This document shows, in pieces, positions 1-4,713 of a DNA stretch of 26,247 bases. Below the pieces are notes generated by a model. That model saw only the letters and a list, made by a program, of their open reading frames with translations, ran no database searches and was not told the origin of the DNA. A program made the position numbers and the translations under genes. This DNA comes from Gammaproteobacteria bacterium (GTDB lineage: Bacteria > Pseudomonadota > Gammaproteobacteria > Coxiellales > Coxiellaceae). The stretch's first letter is position 1. The number at the start of each line of letters is the position of its first letter. The stretch is from contig JAJFJO010000015.1 of assembly GCA_021774015.1 (NCBI GenBank), forward strand, positions 1 to 26,247. Direction: 5' to 3'.

Positions 1-434
1 TTTCTGATTTTCTCGATGGTGAAGTGCTATCAGAATATATTGCTAGACAACCCAAACAATGTATCTTGCCCTTTGAGGCATTACATTTGTTTTATGCTCT
101 TGTTCAAGGAGTAGAGCAAATTCATTTTTTAGGAGAGTATCATGGCGATATTCATTCTGATAATATTATTGTGAAGCGTAAGGGGCTAGGATTCGAAGTC
201 AACCTTATTGACTTATTACATCTCGGCAAACCAAGCAAACTACGTATTCAAAAAGATGTTCATGATTTAATTTCTGTATTTTATGAAATGATCGGTGGTA
301 ATAAACACTATCGTCATATGCCCAAACATATCAAAAAAATTATCTTGGGTAGAAAACATCATTTGATTAATAAACAATTTAAAATGGCTGGGCATTTAAG
401 GATTTATCTTGAAAACTTAGAATTGTACAACTAA
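1..434 (+). CDS. Protein-kinase-like protein, 3' end (5' truncated by window)
   Basis: The reading frame is open from base 3 to the stop at 432-434, so only the C-terminal part (about 143 residues) is present. It contains HGDIHSDNIIV, matching the protein-kinase/aminoglycoside-kinase catalytic loop (HGDxxxxN, with Asp and Asn as catalytic and metal-binding residues). About ten residues further on is LIDLL, in the position of the DFG-type metal-binding Asp. Upstream, FLDGEVLSEYI looks like a kinase hinge. The glycine-rich loop and lysine would lie off the left edge. A GTG at 24 could be mistaken for a start, but it falls inside the hinge. It is convergent with the hypothetical gene at 474-866. 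The substrate cannot be told; it may be cargo of the element or a flanking host gene. Confidence is good for the fold and low for the role. Confidence 0.7.
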   Translation, partial: SDFLDGEVLSEYIARQPKQCILPFEALHLFYALVQGVEQIHFLGEYHGDIHSDNIIVKRKGLGFEVNLIDLLHLGKPSKLRIQKDVHDLISVFYEMIGGNKHYRHMPKHIKKIILGRKHHLINKQFKMAGHLRIYLENLELYN

Positions 435-473
435 CCTGAGTCAGTTGAACGCCCCTTTTCGTACGGAACCCAA

Positions 474-866
474 TTATGTCTTATCAAAAGCAAATTTTAA
501 TGAATGCTGTAAAAACACTGATTTGTTCTGAATGGCTTCAGCAAAACTTTGTGATAAAAGCATGCAGTAAAGATCTGGACGAAATTTCCCTTCTCGATGA
601 AGCATTCTTTTTTCACGTTCAGTTAAAAAATCCATCGGCGCATCTTTTTCTACAAGCCCGTTTTTCTCGTTAAAATAATCAATTGCTTGGACTAAGTTGC
701 TGTCAGAGTGCTCTTTATCTAAATCGAGCACTTTTAATACTTCAAATAGACTGTCTTCTTTTGCTTTTTTATATTGCCGTTCAATTTCGTCACAATAAAG
801 AGCAAATTCAACGTCATCATACTGCTGATGTTCGTTGCTATACGAATTATTTTGTTTTATTGCCAT
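474..866 (-). CDS. Hypothetical protein, 130 aa
   Basis: I do not recognise this protein. I chose the ATG at 866, which begins MAIKQNNSYSNEHQ and has AGG six bases upstream. The frame stays open to 989, but that extension would translate the terminator hairpin at 957-981 and an implausible stretch. The product is hydrophilic and charged, with no signal peptide or membrane segment. A Glu/Lys-rich middle and a basic patch (TEREKRMLHREGKFRP, around residues 82-97) stand out. It follows the terminator of the accessory operon, lacks the repeated leader found there, and probably has its own promoter. It is convergent with the kinase-like gene to its left. The opposite-strand frames here look like shadows. 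The gene is likely real, but its function is unknown. Confidence 0.55.
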   Translation of the reverse strand: MAIKQNNSYSNEHQQYDDVEFALYCDEIERQYKKAKEDSLFEVLKVLDLDKEHSDSNLVQAIDYFNEKNGLVEKDAPMDFLTEREKRMLHREGKFRPDLYCMLLSQSFAEAIQNKSVFLQHSLKFAFDKT

Positions 867-956
867 TGAATGCCTATTCCATAAAAATATATTAAGCACC
901 AATTTTACCAGAGAACCAAGGTTTTCGCATAATTTAATCAAAAACTTCAAATTAAG

Positions 957-981
957 AAAAGGCGGGGCAAGCCCGCCTTTT
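957..981 (-). terminator. Rho-independent terminator of accessory operon
   Basis: A perfect 9-bp stem (958-966 with 972-980, AAAGGCGGG/CCCGCCTTT) closes a 5-nt loop and is followed by a T-run on either strand. On the minus strand it lies just after the stop of the 64-residue gene at 1005, so it most likely ends the 3582-1005 operon. The symmetry means it could also stop plus-strand transcription. Confidence 0.85.
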
Positions 982-1004
982 GAAAACAAATTGCTTATGC
1001 GCCA

Positions 1005-1199
1005 TTAAAAATGGGATGCCTGATAGTGTGTTGGTTGGTTTAACTGGGTAGATAATTCACCCAATCTCAACGCTAACGATTTCAAGTAAATTTTATCTGC
1101 TTTCTCCATGAGCTGGAGTAAATCAGTTAATCTTGAAACCTCAACATCAATATTTTGCATGCTCATTTCCAAAGGAATATGTTTGTTATCCTTTATCAT
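1005..1199 (-). CDS. Small hypothetical protein, 64 aa
   Basis: The ATG at 1199 has GGAG seven bases upstream. The product is a short, largely helical protein (RLTDLLQLMEKADKIYLKSL, LRLGELSTQLNQ) with Leu/Ile spacing that suggests a coiled coil or small helical bundle. It has no signal peptide or membrane segment. It is the last gene of the accessory operon and is followed within 25 bases by a strong terminator. It is preceded by copy E of the repeated structured leader, which supports it being translated. I do not recognise a family; the size and operon place would suit an accessory or regulatory protein. Confidence 0.6.
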   Translation of the reverse strand: MIKDNKHIPLEMSMQNIDVEVSRLTDLLQLMEKADKIYLKSLALRLGELSTQLNQPTHYQASHF

Positions 1200-1283
1200 G
1201 TGCCATCTCCGTTTTTTAAAATAAAAAAACAGGAACGGACCCCCTGAAGGAAAGTCTCATTCCCATCAGGGTTAAATGAAATG
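1200..1283 (-). promoter_or_regulatory. Repeated structured 5' leader, copy E
   Basis: Read on the minus strand, TTTAACCC is followed by a hairpin: CCCTGA/TCAGGG (1266-1271 with 1242-1247), a T-T mismatch, then GGGAA/TTTCC (1260-1264 with 1249-1253). A T-rich stretch follows. TCCGTT (minus strand of 1234-1239) can pair over six bases with AACGGA (1208-1213), which covers part of the SD of the 64-residue gene. It has the same layout as copies A-D. Confidence 0.6.
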
Positions 1284-1308
1284 TCTTGTAAGCCCTGTAA
1301 CACAAAGG

Positions 1309-1671
1309 TTACAAGTGACTGACTTGATCAATCCATTCTTGCAGCTTAGGATCAATTAACCGATAAAGGTTTTTAACATTGATCACCGCAGCAGTGCGTT
1401 TTTCACCGGCTTCAGTTTGCCATTCATCGTATTCTAGTTCCCCAGAAACAGATAAATAGCTCCCCTTCTCGACCCTATCTTTAATAGCATCGACCAGGTG
1501 CCCAAAGCACTGCAATGTATGCCAAGCCGTTTTTTCCACTTTTTCGCCTTTCTTATTCGTAAAGCGTTTCGTGGTTGCTAACGTGAGTTTCGCAAACGGT
1601 TTTTTACCTTCATTTTCATAAAGAGTTACTTGGCCTACAAAGCCAACAAGATTTACTGTGTTTTCATACAT
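1309..1671 (-). CDS. ssb: Single-stranded DNA-binding protein (SSB family), accessory copy
   Basis: This 120-residue OB-fold protein has the SSB sequence pattern: N-terminal VNLVGFVGQ, then FAKLTLATTKRF, then TAWHTLQCFGHLVD, KGSYLSVSGELEYDEW and a late VINVKNLYRL strand. SSB coats single-stranded DNA during replication and conjugative transfer. The C-terminus ends QEWIDQVSHL and lacks the acidic DDDIPF-type tip that recruits partner proteins in chromosomal SSB, so partner binding may differ. The ATG at 1671 has AAAGGAG seven bases upstream, within repeated leader copy D. The protein is distinct from the second SSB (4312-4710), which sits in the transfer operon. Confidence 0.85.
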   Translation of the reverse strand: MYENTVNLVGFVGQVTLYENEGKKPFAKLTLATTKRFTNKKGEKVEKTAWHTLQCFGHLVDAIKDRVEKGSYLSVSGELEYDEWQTEAGEKRTAAVINVKNLYRLIDPKLQEWIDQVSHL

Positions 1672-1745
1672 AATGATTCTCCTTTAAGAATGTTAAAAAA
1701 GGAAATAATGAAGCCATGTCGGGCTTATTATTCCCGACTTGGGTT
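1672..1745 (-). promoter_or_regulatory. Repeated structured 5' leader, copy D
   Basis: On the minus strand TTTAACCC precedes the perfect stem GTCGGG/CCCGAC (1733-1738 with 1718-1723). TCCTTT (minus strand of 1698-1703) can pair over six bases with AAAGGA (1680-1685), which is the SD of the SSB gene. It fills the 86-base gap between the genes ending at 1758 and starting at 1671. Confidence 0.6.
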
Positions 1746-1757
1746 AAACAACGTGTG

Positions 1758-2060
1758 TTATTGAGTGCTGAGATGAAGAACTTGACTACCATAATAATCA
1801 CGGATCTGATCCATGCTAATTTGGCGATCACTTTTCTTTTTGCTCGGCAAGGTGCTGGGTTTATAAAACCAGCGCTCTTTGGCTTTTGACCATTGAAACC
1901 CCGCTTCGCGAAGATCTTGAGCATAAGGTTTGGTCTGGCCAGATAGCCATAACCAATTACCAACGACTTCAACAGTTAATCCAAGGTGTTGGATACTGTC
2001 AATAGCGCGCTCAAGCTCTCCTTCCACTCGGCCCCAATCAATATCAGCGTTATTGTTCAT
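1758..2060 (-). CDS. Small mobile-element protein with VEVVGNWLWLSGQTK motif
   Basis: This 100-residue protein begins MNNNADIDWGRVEGE from the ATG at 2060, with AGGAG six bases upstream; the in-frame GTG at 2063 is less well placed. Its core reads VEVVGNWLWLSGQTK, then LREAGFQWSKAKERWFY. This is a Trp-rich pattern I know from small plasmid, phage and ICE proteins, some of which carry a DnaJ label in annotations. No J-domain is visible here, so that label would be wrong for this copy. It has no signal or membrane segment. Copy C of the repeated leader precedes it and the SSB gene follows it. The molecular function is unknown. Confidence 0.65.
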   Translation of the reverse strand: MNNNADIDWGRVEGELERAIDSIQHLGLTVEVVGNWLWLSGQTKPYAQDLREAGFQWSKAKERWFYKPSTLPSKKKSDRQISMDQIRDYYGSQVLHLSTQ

Positions 2061-2142
2061 CACGATCTCCTTCCTGTTTTAAAAAAGAGGAGAACCACTA
2101 TGCCCCGTGAGGAAGCAGTCATGATTCCCCGAGGGTTATTAA
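2061..2142 (-). promoter_or_regulatory. Repeated structured 5' leader, copy C
   Basis: The minus strand carries a two-part hairpin: outer CCC/GGG (2133-2135 with 2104-2106) and inner GGGGAA/TTCCTC (2125-2130 with 2109-2114, one G-U pair). TCTCC (minus strand of 2089-2093) is complementary to GGAGA (2066-2070), which is the SD of the gene at 2060. A T-run and an A-run lie between the two. Confidence 0.55.
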
Positions 2143-2162
2143 ACAAAGTTATTATCAAAAAA

Positions 2163-2567
2163 TTAATATTCACTTGGTAGCAGTAAGACATGCTTTTTAA
2201 ATCCACCATCGTAAATCAGAAACAATCGTAAAAATGGATCAAGTTCTGATGCAACCAGTGATTGGCTGTCGATAGATAAATCGCTGTAAGGATACTTATT
2301 GCTAAATAACAAATGATCATTGCCATCTGTTAACCCTAATACCGCTTTATCATTATTATGGCTAAAATCAGCCGTGATAAATGATTCTTTTTCCCAGAAA
2401 TCTCTGGAAAAAATAGCAATATCGTCAATTAACCAATGACACTCAAGTTGTTCACGCAGGAATGAAACGCCATCGGTAAAAACAATTCCAAGGAAGTGTT
2501 TATACCAGTTGTCAGTGCCGCTGAACTGTCTTGCCTCTAATGCTAATTTTGAGTTGTAAGTGCTCAT
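2163..2567 (-). CDS. DUF6876-family-like protein, 134 aa
   Basis: The product contains ARQFSGTDNWYKH, then FTDGVSFLREQLECHWLIDDI. This matches the pattern (FTGTE-W-Y-H, TDGV-YLA, YWLID-I) that I associate with the DUF6876 family of small proteins on plasmids and ICEs. Their function is not established. The ATG at 2567 has GGAGGT seven bases upstream and forms an ATGA overlap with the stop of the preceding gene, so the two are translationally coupled. That may explain why this gene alone in the operon has no structured leader. It has no signal peptide or membrane segment and is acidic overall. The family call rests on pattern memory, not on a search. Confidence 0.65.
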   Translation of the reverse strand: MSTYNSKLALEARQFSGTDNWYKHFLGIVFTDGVSFLREQLECHWLIDDIAIFSRDFWEKESFITADFSHNNDKAVLGLTDGNDHLLFSNKYPYSDLSIDSQSLVASELDPFLRLFLIYDGGFKKHVLLLPSEY

Positions 2568-2950
2568 AAAACACACCTCCCATCAAACGTTAGGCCGAAC
2601 TCTCTTGATAGATCGAACGTCAACGCTGCTTTAAAACAGCCTTTCCACAAGTCAGCACCAGAAAAGTCTTTTCCAAGCCCTTTCCAGTTTTTCTTGAGAT
2701 ACATTTTCCATTTGGTGACGCCCATAATAAAGGCGTAACTTCGAAGGAATATGTAATCATTAGTTAACGTTGCAACAAAGTCATCTACGTAATTTGAGAT
2801 AACCTTACTATCAAGCTGTTTATTGGCATTTAACAGATGAATCCTGTTATACAAGATCTTGATTAGAGTCCGGTATGGGCCGTGATAAGTCCATCCAGTC
2901 TCATAACCCTTGAGCTTAATTTTAGGATATGAATTAATTGCTTCAATCAT
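2564..2950 (-). CDS. Hypothetical protein, 128 aa
   Basis: I chose the ATG at 2950 (MIEAINSYPKIKLKGYETG), which has GGAG six bases upstream. The ATG at 2962 would overlap its own SD. The protein is rich in aromatic and basic residues (GWTYHGPYRTLIKILYNRIH near residues 19-38; TKWKMYLKKNWKGLG later). It has no signal peptide or clear membrane helix. It is preceded by copy B of the repeated leader and coupled by ATGA to the DUF6876-like gene, so the two are probably made together. I do not recognise a family. Confidence 0.6.
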   Translation of the reverse strand: MIEAINSYPKIKLKGYETGWTYHGPYRTLIKILYNRIHLLNANKQLDSKVISNYVDDFVATLTNDYIFLRSYAFIMGVTKWKMYLKKNWKGLGKDFSGADLWKGCFKAALTFDLSREFGLTFDGRCVL

Positions 2951-3040
2951 GATTTTCTCCATTAAGTTTTATTAAATAAAACCCAAGGAGAAACGTGATT
3001 GCACCCATCAGGGAAAATCAAATTGCCCCACTGGGCGTAA
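2951..3040 (-). promoter_or_regulatory. Repeated structured 5' leader, copy B
   Basis: On the minus strand the outer stem CCCA/TGGG (3032-3035 with 3004-3007) encloses GGG/CCC. TTTCTCC (minus strand of 2987-2993) is a perfect 7-base complement of GGAGAAA (2954-2960), the SD of the gene at 2950. The intervening loop contains its own perfect 7-bp stem (GTTTTAT/ATAAAAC, 2966-2982). This makes copy B the clearest SD-sequestering example together with copy A. Confidence 0.65.
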
Positions 3041-3051
3041 GACACAACGTA

Positions 3052-3582
3052 TTATCGGGCATTTATCGCACGATATACCAGAAAAGTCAGCACAGAACCT
3101 AAGACACTTACCAAGCCTAGTATCGAATGTAATGCTTTCGATGCGGCTTTTTTCGTGTCTTTGGACGCGTAACTTTCTTTTTGGACGTGATCAGGAAACG
3201 CTTTTCCCAATAAGTCCGCTTTTAAATCAGGCAAAATGGTTTTTGCCCGTTCAAAATCGGGTATATGAATGCTTTCATGCACAAAAGGTACAATCCAGAT
3301 AAAGTTATGCAATGCATAACAACCAAATCCTCGTGACCGCAAGATGCTTTTGATATGGTTAACCACATCTAGTGCCTCTTTACTACCAGAACAAGTGATA
3401 AACTCTCCATTTTCATGGAGGGTTAGTTCTCTGATCTGATAAGCGGTCATTTTTGTGAGACAAGACAACGACTCTGCTAATGTTTTAACAGCGTGTTTAT
3501 TTGCGCTCACTTTAGAGTTAGCTCTTAATTGAAGCCTCTCTTGCATGCTACCTGAGTTTTTCAGTTTATTTTGTAGTGACAT
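3052..3582 (-). CDS. Hypothetical protein with C-terminal membrane anchor, 176 aa
   Basis: This is the first gene of the accessory operon. The ATG at 3582 has AGGAG upstream within leader copy A. The N-terminal 45 residues are basic and helical (MSLQNKLKNSGSMQERLQLR). The middle is a mixed alpha/beta domain (GEFITCSGSKEALDVVNHIK, then FGCYALHNFIWIVPF). A C-terminal hydrophobic helix (about residues 153-171, LHSILGLVSVLGSVLTFLVY) would anchor it in the inner membrane with the bulk in the cytoplasm. I do not recognise a family. The anchor and the position next to the conjugation region would suit a membrane-linked accessory role, which is inference only. Confidence 0.6.
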   Translation of the reverse strand: MSLQNKLKNSGSMQERLQLRANSKVSANKHAVKTLAESLSCLTKMTAYQIRELTLHENGEFITCSGSKEALDVVNHIKSILRSRGFGCYALHNFIWIVPFVHESIHIPDFERAKTILPDLKADLLGKAFPDHVQKESYASKDTKKAASKALHSILGLVSVLGSVLTFLVYRAINAR

Positions 3583-3668
3583 AGTGATTTCTCCTTTTAT
3601 TAAAAATAAATCGGAGAAAGCTATGCCTTCCCGTAGGGAAGAAATAAACCTTCCCCACCGGGATTAAA
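3583..3668 (-). promoter_or_regulatory. Repeated structured 5' leader, copy A
   Basis: The minus strand folds as CCCG/CGGG (3659-3662 with 3630-3633), a small internal loop, then GGGAAG/CTTCCC (3650-3655 with 3636-3641). TTTCTCC (minus strand of 3613-3619) is a perfect 7-base complement of GGAGAAA (3588-3594), which contains the SD of the first gene. A T-rich, A-rich loop separates them. An alternative local hairpin with a 3-nt loop exists at 3628-3641. Confidence 0.65.
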
Positions 3669-3703
3669 CTTTAACGTCAGGCAAAACGCCTTTCACGCAT
3701 AAG

Positions 3704-3725
3704 CTAAATTGTTAAAGAGCAATTG
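3704..3725 (-). promoter_or_regulatory. rrn-type boxA antitermination signal
   Basis: The minus strand reads TGCTCTTTAACA at 3721-3710 and continues ATTTA. This is, as I know it, identical to the boxA of E. coli ribosomal RNA leaders, where NusB-NusE (S10) bind nascent RNA to keep RNA polymerase resistant to termination. It lies about 50 bases upstream of the first structured leader and about 125 upstream of the first gene, in the sense orientation. Function here is inferred from sequence identity. Confidence 0.6.
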
Positions 3726-3737
3726 TCATAAAGACAA
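3723..3737. promoter_or_regulatory. Operator-like inverted repeat TTGTC-N5-GACAA (site 1)
   Basis: This perfect 5-bp inverted repeat lies directly upstream of boxA in the minus direction. A second site with the same TTGT-N7-ACAA frame lies at 3880-3894. On the minus strand the sequence before it contains TTGACT (3751-3746), 16 bases before GACAAT, so a weak promoter could overlap it. It looks like a binding site for a dimeric regulator; the regulator is not identified. Confidence 0.4.
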
Positions 3738-3878
3738 AATTCAAGTCAATGAACATCAAAACAACGGTTTCAAAATAACGATTTTATTTTGTTTGAGGTT
3801 GTCTTTCGCTTCATATTGTCCAACGGTATTGAGTGTATGCTTGATGCTTTTTCATAAAATGAATCTGCGTTCAATACT

Positions 3879-3909
3879 ATTGTAACTATGACAATATAAA
3901 GGTGGTCAA
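3879..3909 (-). promoter_or_regulatory. Candidate promoter with operator-like site 2
   Basis: On the minus strand TTGACC (3909-3904) and TACAAT (3884-3879) are separated by 19 bases, a little long for a sigma-70 promoter. The stretch between includes TTGT-N7-ACAA (3880-3894), the same frame as site 1. Transcription from here would begin near 3872 and include boxA and leader A, so it is the best candidate promoter for the accessory operon. Occupancy of the repeat would block it. Confidence 0.4.
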
Positions 3910-3926
3910 TGATTTAAAATCATTGA
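3906..3926. repeat. 21-bp perfect palindrome
   Basis: TCAATGATTT and its exact reverse complement AAATCATTGA are separated by one base. Its edge overlaps the TTGACC -35-like element of the candidate minus-strand promoter. This placement suits an operator for a repressor or activator. It has no T-run and too few GC pairs to be a good terminator. Confidence 0.5.
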
Positions 3927-4311
3927 AATTAGTGGGCATCGAATCGATATTGATGCGGTGAGCATTAAGCGCTGTCTGCGACAAAACTGTCATGCCGACA
4001 GAAATCAATCGTGTATAGCTACGTTAGGGCTAACACAATTGCGCTTAATGGATTGGGACGTCATTCATCGTTCTGTGATAAATTCACGTGGGTTGCATGG
4101 CAAACCGGAACTTTTAGGACAATTATTATTGTCGCTTGAATGTGGTCTTTGGTGGGTCCTGCTAATCTTCGATTAGGTTCACGACACGTAGGACGGCATG
4201 TGACATTTATAGTAGACGCTTGTTTCACGTTTCATGGCATCTCAGCCATTCATCAGTACTACTTTTGAAAGTCTATTATATCAAAATCACCCTAAAAAAC
4301 CAGTGTTTTTC
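3927..4311. other. Gene-free control region
   Basis: With the leader and operator sites to its left, this makes a 729-base stretch (3583-4311) without a convincing gene. The one plus-strand frame in it (3958-4176, GTG start) has no ribosome-binding site and an unnatural-looking product. I see a small perfect hairpin (CTAATC-TTC-GATTAG, 4162-4176) and a minus-strand promoter-like element at 4275-4283. No tRNA, insertion sequence or direct-repeat iterons are apparent. It could hold an untranslated RNA, a long 5' leader or a transfer origin, but nothing visible decides between these. Confidence 0.4.
4275..4283 (-). promoter_or_regulatory. Extended -10 promoter element
   Basis: The minus strand reads TGATATAAT, a perfect extended -10 (TGn plus TATAAT). 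No good -35 is visible, which extended -10 promoters tolerate. Transcription would start near 4268 and run left through the gene-free region towards the accessory operon. It sits 29 bases after the end of the transfer-operon SSB gene. Confidence 0.4.
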
Positions 4312-4710
4312 TTAGATTTCAGACTTTTTATCAGTTTGGTTTTCTTCATTAAAAATATGGTCATATAGCTCCTTTGTAACCGTCGCCTTAGTGCTGATCA
4401 TAAATTCATCAACTAAAATCTGTGGCAAAATATCCGTTCGCCCCGCCTTTTCGCGCTTGTGATAATGGATCGTGCCGCGCACATGGATCTGGGATCCTTT
4501 CATCAGTAATTGTTCAGCACGCTCAGCATTTCGCCCAAAGAACACGCACCAATGCAGCTCTTTAAATACTTGCTGTTCGCCACTGTTGTGATAGGCCCAA
4601 TGCTCGGTATAAACAGGTAGACGACATAGTTTACGACCATCTCCATAGGATTTTAGCTTTGGAAAAGTGCCACAGTAGCCAATCAATCGAACCTCATTGC
4701 AAAGTGCCAT
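4312..4710 (-). CDS. ssb: Single-stranded DNA-binding protein (SSB family), transfer-operon copy
   Basis: This 132-residue OB-fold protein has NEVRLIGYCGTFPKL at the N-terminus, LCRLPVYTEHW, then ELHWCVFFGRNAERAEQLL and KGSQIHVRGTIHYHK, the ordered strands and Trp of bacterial SSBs. It would coat the transferred or replicating single strand. The C-terminus (NEENQTDKKSEI) has no hydrophobic acidic tip. The gene starts three bases after the topB stop, with its SD (GGAG, nine bases from the ATG at 4710) inside the topB end. An adjacent topB-ssb pair is a common feature of this ICE family. It appears to be the last gene of the long transfer operon. Confidence 0.85.
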   Translation of the reverse strand: MALCNEVRLIGYCGTFPKLKSYGDGRKLCRLPVYTEHWAYHNSGEQQVFKELHWCVFFGRNAERAEQLLMKGSQIHVRGTIHYHKREKAGRTDILPQILVDEFMISTKATVTKELYDHIFNEENQTDKKSEI

Positions 4711-4713
4711 CGC

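Noticed and set aside
867..989. N-terminal extension of the 474-866 gene
   Set aside because: It would translate through the terminator hairpin and lacks a suitable SD; the ATG at 866 is better.
3958..4176. Plus-strand frame of 72 codons starting with GTG
   Set aside because: It has no ribosome-binding site, starts in AT-rich control DNA, and the product has no protein-like domain pattern.
4162..4176. Small hairpin as a transcription terminator
   Set aside because: The stem is only six mostly AT pairs and no T-run follows on either strand.
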